Assembly: GCA_037447655.1 (NCBI GenBank)
Contig: JBBHKE010002698.1
Span: 360,782-424,781 of the forward strand
DNA length: 64,000 nucleotides
Origin: Zygnema cylindricum
Lineage: Eukaryota; Streptophyta; Zygnematophyceae; Zygnematales; Zygnemataceae
Reading direction: 5' to 3'
The notes below the pieces were generated by a model, which was not told the DNA's origin, did not search any database, and saw nothing but the letters and a program-made list of their open reading frames with translations. A program made the position numbers and the translations under genes. Positions 33,720-45,574 of the stretch are shown here, one piece after another (positions within the stretch are counted from its first letter, which is position 1; the number at the start of each line of letters is the position of its first letter).

Positions 33720-34555
33720 CTGATGAATGACATTTGTCGACCATACAAAACAAAAAGCAAGGAAAATGGATAAGAACAGAGTATCTACAAACATGTATGC
33801 TTATTAGAAGCATGCATGGATTTAACAGACGCATGAAAGGATCGATTTAACACTCAATGTTCACTACAATAATACCTATTATAGCAGACGAATTCACATT
33901 ACAAAACATTGAATCACATTGAATGCATATTTGGAGGACATTTAGGAAAAAAAATGACATTAATAAAAACCGAAAATACTATCTTTTCCTCTTCTTTCTT
34001 TATCTATTTCTTCCACATTCTTTGAAAAGATTTACCTACACAAATCCATCCCGCGTCTCTTAAATACTACACCCGTTATGGCGCAACACCTGAAAGCTTG
34101 CGCAGCCAAAAAACCTCCAGAATTCAGGCACTTGTCCACGGAACAACCTAGAGCACTCTAATTTTTACTTAGGACTGAGTACATTGCAAAACGACAACCC
34201 AAACCGAAATTACTACACAATTCAAAAGTATTGTTTCACTAAACACTACACGTAAGACATTTCTAGACGCATCCAAAACAAGAAAAGTGACGCGAAACAA
34301 ACAAACAAGTACTGTACTTTTGCTAAATTGTACGTGAAAGTAACATTATGTCCCCATGTGCCAAAGCAAGGGTTTTTTTTTGTCATTTTCCTCAAAAATT
34401 TAGCGCTTCCGTGTAAATATGCTCTCATGGGACTACGCACAATTAAATAAAGATGCTTTCTGTACATTGAAAAATTATGGCGATGCCGGCAGCCATGCTT
34501 GGACCTATATCACGAAACTCAGTAAGGCATCTGATATCTATCTGAATTTACTTGA
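33720..34555. other. AT-rich DNA upstream of the minus-strand lectin array
   Basis: No first exon for lectin D was recognised. 34290-34420 resembles one arm of the 40301-40455 foldback element (words GTGCCAAAG, TTTTTTTGTCATTTTCCTC). Confidence 0.5.
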
Positions 34556-35199
34556 TTCAATGTAAATAAAGTTAGGATATGTGATTATTGTCAATATATT
34601 CAATGTAAATAAAGTTAGGACATGTGATTATTGTCAATATATTCAATGTAAATAAAGTTAGGATATGTGATTATTGTCAATATATTCAATGTAAATAAAG
34701 TTAGGATATGTGATTATTGTCAATATATTCAATGTAAATAAAGTTAGGATATGTGATTATTGTCAATATATTCAATGTAAATAAAGTTAGGATATGTGAT
34801 TATTGTCAATATATTCAATGTAAATAAAGTTAGGATATGTGATTATTGTCAATATATTCAATGTAAATAAAGTTAGGATATGTGATTATTGTCAATATAT
34901 TCAATGTAAATAAAGTTAGGATATGTGATTATTGTCAATATATTCAATGTAAATAAAGTTAGGATATGTGATTATTGTCAATATATTCAATGTAAATAAA
35001 GTTAGGATATGTGATTATTGTCAATATATTCAATGTAAATAAAGTTAGGATATGTGATTATTGTCAATATATTCAATGTAAATAAAGTTAGGATATGTGA
35101 TTATTGTCAATATATTCAATGTAAATAAAGTTAGGATATGTGATTATTGTCAATATATTCAATGTAAATAAAGTTAGGATATGTGATTATTGTCAATAT
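34556..35199. repeat. 43-bp minisatellite, about 15 copies
   Basis: The unit TGTAAATAAAGTTAGGATAT plus 23 further bases (ending ...CAATATATTCAA) is repeated from 34561 to 35199 (14.9 units). Copies are almost perfectly identical; the second has one T-to-C change. The unit is AT-rich and closed in all frames. Near-identity implies recent expansion. Confidence 0.97.
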
Positions 35200-37632
35200 T
35201 AGCATCTAGGATGCCACCGGTGATGAATACTATCCACTGTATAATAGACATAACTGGGGTTAAACGATTGAACACACAATAACGGGCCATTGACACATGA
35301 CGTCATCAAAAGAATGGAAAAAACAACAATTAATCATCGGACATACAAAACGGAAACTGGGTCGAAGTCAAAAAACATTTCAAGTTGGTTGAATGAGAAG
35401 TTTGGGTCTTAGGGCTTGCCTGGAGAATTTTCCTGGTAGTCTGTAGGGAGCACTCCAGTGAAGCCCGGGTTGTACTTTTGTGACGAAGCTGGCGCGACAA
35501 ACCATACTCCCCAAACGAAAATATGGAGTAGAAAAATGGTGACAGCACAGTGGATGATTAGTGTTGATGAGCCACTGACCATGCCCATATTTATTGAATA
35601 TCTCCTTCTCTCCTCAATTCCCTCTCTCGCTACTCTTCTTAGTCTCTTTGCCTCTCACTATGCCCTTCCCTATTACTCTCCTTCTTCCTCGCCCTCTCCC
35701 GCCTCCTCTCCCCCACTCTCTTCCTTTGTTGTTTCGTGGGGTACTTTCACACTGCAAAACACCAATGTTTTTGACAAGTTAGCTTCCGAAATTGGAGTAG
35801 TTATTTTTTTTTTAACTTATTGATTAATTACAATTGTTATGTTATTAAACAGCACAGTTTTTAGTGTCACTAAGAGATTCTTGAGCAGACACTCAGTCTC
35901 TGAATACGATACAAATATACCAATTCTCAGAGAAAATCCTTCAACAAAATGTACTTTTTCTTGAAGATTGTGATAAGGACAGTTTTATTTCGGTTCGTTT
36001 CTGGGTTTAGGAATAAATCTAGCAAACCCTATTTTCGCTACTAAGAGGACTGTCTTTGAAGAGAACAAAGCTGAGAGAAAAAACTGCAGCTTAAAAACGC
36101 ACAGTTTAACTATTAGAGTTTTTCTTTTAACGTGAAGCTTAAAATGTTAAAATTTCGCAGAAACATGAAGCTTATAATGTTAGAATTTTGCAGAATCGAA
36201 CAATATATAAACTTGAAGCTCATGGAACTTGTCAATGTAGAATCTCCAATCTCGTGAATAAAGACTCTGCATTTGTCAATCCATTTGACATTTTGGTCTT
36301 CTTAGATTTTGCTTTAACAAACCATGAAAACTTTATTTAAACGATTATGGCTCAGAATACTAAAGAACATATTAAGATGAGTAAAGATTGGATGAAGATC
36401 CTTAACACAACAAAAAAATTCCGTCCTTTTATAATTTTGATTACTTGAAACTTTAGACATTTCAAATTTGTAAAATATCAACACTAAACTGTTACTCATT
36501 CGTACATTTTTTCCGGGTTTTTGGTTTCGAGTCACGCTTTGTTACATGTTTTTTATGAAAAGAAAAAGAAACTGGTCAGCGGCTTACTCTTCTTTGCAAA
36601 AAGTTGAGCTTTGAGCGCATTCCTCGGAAGGAGAGAAACTAACACTGGAAGATAAAACGAGGGAAGGGTAGTTAAAAATGCGACTGACTTTTAACGTTTT
36701 TTTCGGTTGTATGGCATTTAGGACCGTTTCGAACGTTAAAAACCATGATTGTTCGTTTTGTTGTACAAAACGCAACGTAGCTGCCACCTGGCAGTTCAAG
36801 CTAACGACAAATGTTTGCCACAGATTTACCTAGGGTTTGACGTTTCGTGGTTGGCTAAAACCTTTGTAACAGCTGGATGTACTAATGGTAACATGTCCAG
36901 AACTGGTTCCGTGACACAGTTTAGTTACAATTAAGTAATTACCACATAGAGATATGACGATGGAGCGTAGAATTCTCATAAAGCCAGTTCGATATTACGG
37001 GCAGTTAAATTACGTACAACATCTAAACAGTTTTCCCTCCGTTCCGAGATAGTTTGACTTTTTACCGTACTATTTGTGCTGTACTTTTCGAATTCTGACT
37101 TTCAGACCTTCAGTTAATAGGTACACGTATTTTGTTAGTTACACTTGTCGAACTGAACGCCAGAACTTCTGCAAACCGTGAGCTGTGTTTGTGCGTGGGA
37201 CCATTTCACACTTGCGATTACTAGTTTTAACTGTACACGTACAATGGCTCTAGGCGGCGTCGAACAGACTGCAAGAATCTAAATTTCCATTCGAAGGGCA
37301 ACACGCCACTGGCTTGCTGGATTCCGTACGCGTTACAGCTCGTACTATTTGAAAAGAGTCAAAAACTTTATAAAGTACGATGGGAAAAACCATCGAGGTA
37401 CAACGGGGGTTAAAAAAACAAAACAAAATATTTAAGGACAAGAAAAGCCAACGGAGAATGAGAGCACTTTCTCATGTAACCGAAGCTTAGTGCTGTAATT
37501 TTGTTTTTTATCGAAGATTCTTCGTAATACTTTCAGAGCATTCCGATGTAGCAAAGATTCTCCATACGCAAATAACTTGTTACCATAAAAGTGACATATG
37601 TAGACGTGTACAAACTTGTGACAGATGAAGTA
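35200..37632. other. Intergenic DNA, no supported gene
   Basis: Several short ORFs, including a Ser/Pro/Leu-rich one at 35579-35822, show no recognisable family. Near 37033 CCCTCCGTTCCGAGATAG resembles a Stowaway-type MITE end, but no matching partner end was found. 37460-37580 shares an inverted copy with 41255-41360. Confidence 0.5.
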
Positions 37633-37850
37633 CACCGTAAATCGTTTTTAGCGTCAAGGTTTTTTTTCGCCACTTAAAACATATTTTTTCCGTACACACT
37701 TGTCGGGTTGTGGATCTGACGGTTGCGATTGAAAGGTCACATTTTCAGCTTCCGATTGGCAGTCTCATATTGAAAATCCGACAAATGTGTACGGAGAAAA
37801 GATGTTTTAAGTGGCGAAGAAAACCTTGACGCTAATAGCGATTCGCGGTG
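37633..37850. mobile_element. Foldback TIR element (MITE), 218 bp, TA duplication
   Basis: Terminal inverted repeats of about 75 bp: the left arm CACCGTAAATCGTTTTTAGC... and the right arm ending GCTAATAGCGATTCGCGGTG, sharing GTCAAGGTTTT, CGCCACTTAAAACAT and CCGTACACA..TTGTCGG. Flanked by TA (37631-37632 and 37851-37852). Same outer termini as 8300, 42458 and 45268. Confidence 0.82.
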
Positions 37851-37852
37851 TA

Positions 37853-38403
37853 CTGTAGTACACAATGTTGCGAAACGTCTAAGCGGCTACAATTTGAGAC
37901 GTCCACCCGCATGCCGTACAGTTTTTGTGACTTCGTAATGTTTGTACGGCACATTGTCGACGTGGAGGCTTCCATCACACTGCCGTACTTGCCGTACTTG
38001 CCGTAATTGCTCAATTCCCCCACAGTGTGCCCCTCTCTTGTCTGCCATCTCGTGTCTTTGTTATTTTCACCATCCTCTCCCCATTTTTGCAAAAACAGGT
38101 ACAAAACATATCAGCATAGTGTAATGAGATAGCATTTCTGCCCAAATAAAAGGGAAAAAACTCGGTCCTTCGCAAAAAAAAAAAAAAAAAAAAACAGGAG
38201 TTAGGACCACATTAAAATCTTCGTGTGCTCCTAATATGTCTCCTTCGTGACACCCTTGGAAAAAGATTAACCGGAGAGCCTCTTATTTCGACATCTGACC
38301 CCTCCCTTTCCTCCATTTTCCCAAAGTAAACACGTACTTGCAAGCTTCACAAAATTGAAGACCAATCGACAACATTTACCATTTTGTTTATTGTCTAAGT
38401 TTC
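37853..38403. other. Intergenic DNA with a poly-A run
   Basis: A run of about 21 A at 38175-38196 could be a retroposed tail. No gene seen. GCCGTACTT is repeated in tandem near 37980. Confidence 0.5.
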
Positions 38404-38555
38404 GTGTCTCTCAGTCTCTGTCTCTATCTCTCTATCTCTGCCTCTCTGTCTTTGTCTGTCTCTGTCTCTATCTCTCTCTCTGTCTGTGTCTCGCTGTCTC
38501 TGTCTTTTTGTCTCCTGTCTCTCTATCTCTGTCTCTCTCTCTGTCCATTTTTTAA
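38404..38555. repeat. TC/TG-rich microsatellite
   Basis: Interrupted (TCTCTG)n and (TC)n on the + strand. ORFs reading SLSLCLYLS here are composition artefacts. Confidence 0.92.
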
Positions 38556-38959
38556 CGAGAATTCAAACATAATTTTTTTATGTTGAAAAAGAGAATAGAG
38601 TTTTTAACGTGGTATGCATTGGAAGTTCCACGGATTGCCTAGATTGGCAGAATGAGCTATAAGCCACCAGCAATCTCCTGGCAATTCATTTTTCTTAAAT
38701 TGGAAAAAAACAAGAAATAACAAAAACTTACTATAGTGCTTTCAAAACTGGTGTGGATGCATGCGCAACAAGCTAAACCAAATGCACATAAGTTTGAAAA
38801 ATAGCAGAAGTCTTTGAGATTTTATCACACAACAAAACGATGGTAGCATGAACGTAATACGAGGCACTCCCCATTCGTCATATGCATACACCATTTTTTT
38901 CAAACAATAAACATTAAAACGACTCTAAAAACGCAGCTTACTAGAAACAAGAGACAAGA
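38556..38959. other. Spacer between inverted microsatellites
   Basis: AT-rich, no gene or repeat recognised. Confidence 0.5.
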
Positions 38960-39370
38960 GATACAAGAGAAAAGTGACAAAGTCAGAGAAACAGGGAGAG
39001 AGAAAAAAAAAAAACAGGAGACAAGAGACAGAGACAAAGAAAGAGATAGAGACAGCGAGACAGAGACAGAGAGAGATAGAGACAGAGACAAGAGACTAAG
39101 ACAAGAGAGTAGAGACTAAGACACAGAGTGAGACTCACACAGAGACAGAGACGAAACAGCATACAAGAAACATAGAGAAAAAGACAGAGAGATACAGACA
39201 GAGGCAAGACAACAAACAAGAGACACAACGAAAAAGACAGAGAGACAGAGATATAGACAGAGACGAGACAACACACAAGAGACACTGAGAAAATGAAAAA
39301 GACAAAGAAAGAGAGCAAAGAGACAGAGACAGACAAAGATAGAGATAGTGACAAGGGACAAGAAACAGAC
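38960..39370. repeat. GA/CA-rich microsatellite, inverted relative to 38404-38555
   Basis: Interrupted (GAGACA)n and (GA)n. With the TC-rich tract about 400 bp away it can pair as a long imperfect inverted repeat. Confidence 0.9.
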
Positions 39371-40300
39371 ACTAGGAAAAATATTATAAATTTCTTTATG
39401 ATATTATAAAAGACTATATAATTCTCGGTCACTATCTTTTCTTTTTCCAAAGATACAAAGATATTTAAAATAGAAGAAAACCATAAACAACTTTTTAAAA
39501 AAGTTAACCCCTCTCCTAACCCAAACCTAAAAAAAAAAAACAAACGCCTCAATATATTATTTTGTGTCTTCCTTTTTCTTTGTAAACCACTCGGAATTGA
39601 TTTTGATGTTACCTTGTGATAAACCTAACACCTTACCACGATTTTACCATCTTAAGTCATTACTTAGCTTTTCTAACCATAAAAAATTCCTCGAAATAAA
39701 GTTTACAAATATATGTTTTTTTAATATAATGTCATTTGGAACCCATGGATCCCGCATCACGTTTTCTGATATGTTATCTTACAATTGGATGAAAAACATG
39801 CAACAAAAACATAGAAAAGTGACAAAAAATGATGGAGAGAGGAGAAAAGAGAGAAGAGTAAGAAGGGTGACGAGAGACTTGACTGACTAAAGAGAGAGGA
39901 TAGAGAGGAGATGACGGAATTGGAAAGAAGTAAATTATACACAGAGATAGAAAAAAAAAAAAATCTACAAAAATGAAGATTATGACAATTGCTATTTATT
40001 CCGAAGAAACCCTAAAATACATTTCGTGATCGAACATAAATGCAGTATCGTTCTTTGTCTTCACCTTTGCCAGCAAGTTCCCAATATTTTTCCTACGCCG
40101 TATGTGTTAAATCACGTGTGTTTGAGAGAGAGGGCTTATGACAAAGGAAGTTAAGAAAGGGTATTATGGGGAAGGAAGGAGGCGCCTTGAAAAAATTCAT
40201 TTTTGATGAAATGGCGTCCGTTGGTCGAGACCCCTCCACGGCTTATGTATGGATAAGGTGCACGGAAAAGAGTATGTACATACTGATTTTCTCGTTGAGG
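39371..40300. other. AT-rich intergenic DNA
   Basis: Purine-rich stretch at 39830-39960. No supported gene. Confidence 0.5.
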
Positions 40301-40455
40301 GCTAAGTTACGGAGGAAAACGACAAAAAATAATTGTACATTAAGCACACAGGAAAGTGCCCTTAGTCTCAAGTAAATTTTGTTTGGTGACGACTAAGGGT
40401 ACTTTCGCATGTGCTAAAGTTACAGTTATTTTTTGTCGTTTTCCTCCATAGCTTA
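40301..40455. mobile_element. Foldback (long inverted repeat) element
   Basis: The left arm starts GCTAAGTTACGGAGGAAAAC and the right arm ends GTTTTCCTCCATAGCTTAG. The arms, about 70 bp each, share GACAAAAAATAA, AGCACA and AAAGT.CCCTTAGTC, with a spacer of only a few bp. Pairing may extend outward by about 20-30 bp. No transposase. A related arm occurs at 34290-34420. Confidence 0.78.
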
Positions 40456-42011
40456 GAAAAAGACGTGAAAATCCGCAACCGTACCAAAAAATTGAAATTA
40501 TCACCGTACAAGTTGCCTTACCTTGAAATTAAATATGTACTACAGTTTGTCGTCTACCGCGATATAGTTTGTCATCTACCTCATTTCGACCCTATTTCGT
40601 GTCCCTTCACCTCATCTTCAAACTTTATATAAAATCACCTCGCGAGGTGGTTTTAAATATAGTTACATGAAGTGAGCGAATAGGAAGATGCTATCGCACC
40701 TGTTGAAAGTTTTTGACAATTATTGTGCGCGGAGTACCCAAAAAATAACCCATGGAAAGTTTCGAGCATGTGCGTGACATTTTTCCGTGCGCTTTTTTCC
40801 GTACAAGGGCCATGGATGGGGTTTTGACCAATGGACACCGTTTAGCAAAAACGAAGTCCGTGAAAGCGCCTCACTCTCTCTCCCTCTCCCACCAACGCGT
40901 CTATCTCACAATTCTTGCAATGAAAAAAAGCAAGAAAGGTATCGAATGAAAGATCTATAAAAAATATTTATTTTGACTATTTTTTTGCTCATTTTGATGG
41001 CAAGTAGAGTGAGAACGAACGAAAAAACAAAATTGGGAAACCATAAAGGAATGTTTTGGAATTAATGACGTCAACGTTGTCATAAGTACCCGTGACGTCA
41101 AAATGTCACAAACCTAAACATCTACTATGTCACAAGTAGCTAGATGTCTACAACCATCTCTATTTTGTAAACGTCATCAATTGTAGCATGTTTTGTACTC
41201 CAGTACAATCGTCACAAATTACACCCACGTCTACATCCGTCACAATATATAGTAACGATTTCATTTCTTTATATAGGAATGCTCTAAAAGTTGTACGGAG
41301 AATCTTCGCTAAAAACAACATAACAACACTAAGTTTTGGGTACATGCGAAAGTACCCTAAGGGTGTGTGCCCATAAGTCAAGTAAGGGTTTTTTTACGTA
41401 GTTTTCACATGAAATGGGACTTGCAACGATAAAATCTTATGTCGTACGGAAAATGGGCAAGAACCAAAGTACATTTTGCGTCATTTTTGAACTTTGGAAA
41501 GAACGTTAATTTGGCGTTGTTATCATTTCGACCCACATTCATGTCACGCCAGCTCATCTTCACACTTGTACTGGAATCAAATTGCGACCTGATTCTAATT
41601 AAATATAATACCCTACTCGCGACCTGATTTTAATAAAAATAATACCATGCCGACGAATAGCAAAACGTTATTGCACGCGTCAAACGACTTCAAAAAATTT
41701 TGAGCGACGGAGAGTACATGCTATTTTATTCCCTACTCGTCATGCGTATGTACATACGAAAATGACAAGCATGTACGGATATAAACATTGGGGTCTCAAA
41801 CCTTTACTTTCATTCATGGGGACTTTGCAAAAGTTTACGTCGTCCTTGTCTTTCCCCCTCTTTCTCACTCGAGCGCTCCTCTTTCTCTCTTCTTTAAATG
41901 AAATGCAACAATAATAGTATTGAATGAAAGATATATATTTTTCTTTTTTTTTAATAATTTTGGTATGAGTTTGATGGTATATCAAATGAAAAAGTATAGA
42001 AGCAGGATTAT
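40456..42011. other. Intergenic DNA with dispersed repeat pieces
   Basis: 41255-41360 matches 37460-37580 in inverted orientation (GGAATGCTCT.AAAG, GAATCTTCG..AAAAA). 41050-41240 is rich in GTCACAA/GTCTACA words. No supported gene. Confidence 0.5.
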
Positions 42012-42293
42012 TGGACACCATTATAAACGACAATAAGAGTCAAAGCATTCGGAATAGTGTGATCGAGTGATAATTCTATTAATGAAAGAGATCTTTTTAT
42101 ACAAAGTATCACAATGCTAATTAATGTGGATAGTAGTGTACAACGCTACACAAAGTAGATTTGGGCAGCTACACAAAGACCAAATCTATTAGTCAAAGTT
42201 GATTAACGAAAAAAAAAGAGAATAAGACTAAACATACTGTTTAGAAGACCTTTATTAAAGAGAGAAAAACATTACGTGAAATTACCCTTAACA
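42012..42293 (-). repeat. 3' LTR of a separate minus-strand copia remnant
   Basis: On the minus strand it starts TGTTAAGGGTAATTTC right after a GAGGGGGGG tract (42294-42302), contains TATAAAAAG, and could end GGTGTCCA at 42012. The 5' partner LTR is not in the window, so the end is uncertain. Confidence 0.6.
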
Positions 42294-42302
42294 CCCCCCC
42301 TC
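42294..42302 (-). promoter_or_regulatory. Polypurine tract of the minus-strand remnant
   Basis: GAGGGGGGG on the minus strand, adjacent to the LTR TG. Confidence 0.7.
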
Positions 42303-42381
42303 AAACTAAAACTACAAAGAACAGTTTCGATGAAAAAATAAACGGTAATTTGAAAAACTAGGAGGAAAGAGGATGACGAAG

Positions 42382-42882
42382 GCTGGAGGAGAAACGATGC
42401 TGCTCCAAATGGGGGCGATGAAGAGCTTTGGTGAGAAATTCAGCATCTTGATCAATACACCGCGAATCGTTATTAGCGTTGACAAATTATTAGTGTAAAG
42501 AATAAATTAGCGTCATTCATTCTAATTTAGTGCCAAGAGACGTGGTAGATTATGGTCCACGTCCTTAAATAGCGTAGTTTATTCTATTTAAGGTATTACT
42601 AACAAAATTTTGGGGTGCCGATATAGAGTTCATAATGCTAATAACGATTCGCGGTGTAGATTTCACATAGAGAAACTGAAGGGTGCCATCCTCGACACGC
42701 TCCCGATAATAGTGATACTGGTCATCGATGTGCTTGGTGCGCTTGTGGTGAACGGGATTCTTTATCAAAGCGATGGCGCCTTGAGAGTCTCAGTAGATGG
42801 GAGTGGGACCGGACGGAGTAAAACTAAGATTGGTGAGAAGGGATCGAAGCCAAACCACTTCCTTATCAGAATGGCAGGCAGC
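42382..42882 (-). pseudogene. Copia RNase H remnant, interrupted twice
   Basis: The minus strand reads AACHSDKEVVWLRSLLTNLS, one stop, DSQGAIALIKNPVHHKRTKH, then DGTLQFLYVKS. A 199-bp TIR element interrupts here, and the frame resumes DQDAEFLTKALHRPHLEQHR. The upstream part of pol is cut off at 42883 by a family 2 LTR. This is typical copia RNase H of a family different from 1-3. Confidence 0.88.
42458..42656. mobile_element. TIR element (MITE) inside copia RNase H, TA duplication
   Basis: Inverted termini CACCGCGAATCGTTATTAGC match perfectly over 20 bp. TA at 42456-42457 and 42657-42658. Removing the element and one TA leaves an open RNase H reading frame across the site. 199 bp, non-coding, AT-rich inside. 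Confidence 0.88.
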
Positions 42883-43879
42883 TGTTGAAATTATTAGATT
42901 TTTATGGTATTTTTTAGGTCTAAATAGTTCAGTACAAACACGAAAAGAAAAAGGCAGACAGCCTGCCTCCACCTCCTCTCTCTACCCACCATAATTGTTG
43001 TAGTCACTGAGATATAGAGATGGTGGTTGAGCCATGGCTGTCCCAACTCAGCAGGCAGGACTAAAGAGTGACTTATATCACTCTCAACAAAAGGTTAAGT
43101 TCGGCGGGACTCGAACCTCTGATCAGCAGAGCGCGGCGTAGCCGTTAGCTCTATCCAGTCTGTCGTAGAAGTCCGTTAGGATACATCAGGTTTGATAATT
43201 ATATAAACAATGTTAAGACCATGAAATCGATTAACGCAATGACAAACGAAAAGACATAGAACTAAGTGTGATATTGTGCGAACATTATCTCACACGAAAC
43301 AAATGAATCGGACTTTTGTTTCGACAGCCGACATTTAATCTAAGATTTAATCCGACCGCGTATATCACTGCCGAGATCGCAAAATGGTCATTTTAACGTT
43401 TATAGACATGGCATGACATGGCGCCACGTGGAGGGACAACATTTGGTCGCAGGAATTTCGAGGAACATAAAGACGAGATAAAAGTGGACACGCGTCCACT
43501 CAATGGCCTTGTCGTTCACATGCCATACAGGAAGAACATCGGCCGTATTACCTTTTTTGTACCCTACAATTATTTGAATGGTTTGAACATCAGTAGATAA
43601 CAGTTGTGAGAGGGGTTTATGACTTTGAGAATTTGGATGGTAATGATCTCTCTCCCTTTTGGAGTTTGTATAAACTTGGAATCTTTGCCACATCATAACT
43701 AATCGTCTAGTTGGGCGTATTCAGAGATTCTTTTTCCTACAAACTCAGAAGAGTCCATGCTATACACGGGTGCATGCAGATTGTCAACTTGTTTGCTAGG
43801 GCAGCAGTGGTTGCCATTGAAAGTAGGTTAGTTAACAACTATCTAAATTCTCTAGTCCAAAAAAGGACACGGAATTGCA
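42883..43879 (+). repeat. 5' LTR of the outer family 2 element
   Basis: Starts TGTTGAAATTATTAG, ends ...GGACACGGAATTGCA. An antisense tRNA-like stretch (minus strand, about 43175-43095) reads GACTGGATAGAGC, then AGGTTCGAGTCCC, close to Pol III A- and B-box consensus. Confidence 0.85.
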
Positions 43880-43885
43880 AGTTAT

Positions 43886-45064
43886 TGAAACTCTGAGACC
43901 TCCATTGGCCCTCATAGTAAGGAGATCCAAAATAAGCTTATCTAGATAGTGCCGACTCCAAGATTATATAAACCCAAATGATTGACCCCTTGAGAATCAG
44001 AGACCCATTATAGTTTCACCCTTGTGAAATAAGACTTTATGTGTGCTCAGTTTCACCACATAATGCAAATTTAGAATATGAGTTTTGGACACATTCACCC
44101 ACTTTGACTTTCCCTTATAAATGCAACCACCCTGTCAGGAAAAAACTCTCACCGACTACATCCCTGTGTAGCCTGGACTCCCTTGAGTGCGCAACAAAAA
44201 GAATCACAGAAAATGGTCAAGTAAATTAATTGTTATGGTTGCCCAAAGTTAGTCATTTATACAAGGTGCTCTCTCAGAGTGAAGGTCCTATGTGCCAAAA
44301 TTTTCTAAGTCATATCTCCCTCTAAAACTATATCTACTGAAGTAAGGCACCAACAAATTAGTGTGTCGTAGAGAAAAGTACAGGTGCCGGTGTACTTTTT
44401 GTACGGTCATTGTACGACATGGCCAAAATGTCAACACATGTCATCTTCAGATTCGTTCACGTAATCCCTAAAGATTCTGCGATCCAATGTCATTTTGCCA
44501 CGTATCATCCTATGTGGCAATGACCGCAAATCGCCGAAATCTTCTTTCGCGATCTCGGCATCATATTCGGCCGTCTGATCAAAAGAAGTTTTCGATCGTA
44601 GCCGTCATAAATACGTGCGCGGTATTTGTTTCGTGTTCAAAACAAATGTTGATATCCGTCTCATATACATTAAACCATACTCCGTACTATCTATAACTCT
44701 ATCTATGCACTACATATATATTTCCAGTTAAATGATAAAGTCTACGTGTAACTAATTAAATAATTATCAAACCTTATATGTCTTAATACTAGCGCTAGAC
44801 TAAACGGTTAAAGCTACCTGCTATGATTGATTGTCAGACGACACGTACCAGGATCAATTTGGGATCCGTCAACTTTCTTTTGGTAAGTCTACCTAATTTA
44901 CCCCCTCTCTTCTCTAGAGAGCTTAGGCAGCCATGGCTCTAGCTCCCTATCCAGCCTTCAGTGACTACAACAAGTGTAGGGGCTTGGAGAGGGGAGTTAG
45001 AGGCAGACTGCCTCTGCCTTTTTCCATCCTATTTACAGACCTAGAAAATACACAAATATCAACA
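43886..45064 (-). repeat. Family 2 LTR (3' LTR of the minus-strand insertion)
   Basis: On the + strand it begins TGAAACTCTGAGACC and ends ...AAATATCAACA. About 1.18 kb, slightly longer than other family 2 LTRs. Confidence 0.82.
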
Positions 45065-45084
45065 ACATGCGACGTCATAAGCAG

Positions 45085-45265
45085 TTCCAAAAAATAACGT
45101 GCGACCACAGATTGTAGACGTTGATTGCCGTCACATTGGTATTGTCGACGTATACAATCGTCACAAGCGTAAGTTATGATTTCGTCCTTACAGACATAAG
45201 GACTTTTGAAAACCGGGTTTGGCGGATCAACGCTAAAATACAAAGTAAGTTCGCTAAGTTACAAG
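45085..45265. repeat. Dispersed repeat, copy 2
   Basis: Matches 9475-9660 in the same orientation (AACGTGCGAC, ATTGTCGACGTATA, AATCGTCA, GTTCGCTAAGTTA). It lies directly left of the TIR element at 45268. Confidence 0.6.
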
Positions 45266-45267
45266 TA

Positions 45268-45429
45268 CACCGCGAATCGTAATTAGAGTAATGAAAAAAT
45301 TAGAGTACAAAAACTAAAAAACAAAATTAGAGTAATGAACGCTAATTTATGTGATAGAGCTGTTTCAACTATGAAATTTACTCTAATTTATTTAAGTACT
45401 CTAATTTGGCACTCTAATATCCTCTACTG
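45268..45429. mobile_element. Degenerate TIR element of the CACCGCGAATCG family
   Basis: The left end CACCGCGAATCGTAATTAGAGT is clear, with TA before it. The right end is degenerate (ATATCCTCTACTG then TA). The inside repeats AATTAGAGTA words as at 8600-8880. Confidence 0.5.
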
Positions 45430-45574
45430 TAAATAAGGTATTCATACAGAATTTGGCAAAACGTACAGTTTATCGTCACTATGACGTTTGCACTACGCGG
45501 TTTGTTAAAACGCAGTTACATGATAACGACCTGTATTAAATCATTATTTGTACTTTTTTACTTAATAAAGTACA

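Noticed and set aside
31942-33794. Upstream ATGs giving longer lectin ORFs with a hydrophobic start (to 32164 and 33834)
   Set aside because: The stretch is pyrimidine-rich and precedes a CATCAG acceptor conserved in copy A and altered in copy B. All lectin exons measured from that acceptor are 725-726 bp, so it is more likely intron. A signal-peptide reading is not fully excluded.
34556-35199. CRISPR-like array
   Set aside because: The 43-bp units are contiguous and identical with no variable spacers, and the context is eukaryotic. It is a minisatellite.
35579-35823. Ser/Pro/Leu-rich ORF as a cell-wall protein gene
   Set aside because: Short, low-complexity, no signal peptide plus repeat pattern comparable to the Pro-rich exon, and no splice context.
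37033-37410. Stowaway MITE suggested by CCCTCCGTTCCGAGATAG
   Set aside because: Only one end resembles the Stowaway terminus. No inverted partner or TA flank could be confirmed.
38355-39552. ORFs of 60-189 codons rich in Ser/Leu/Cys
   Set aside because: They are translations of TC/GA microsatellites and overlap in several frames and on both strands.
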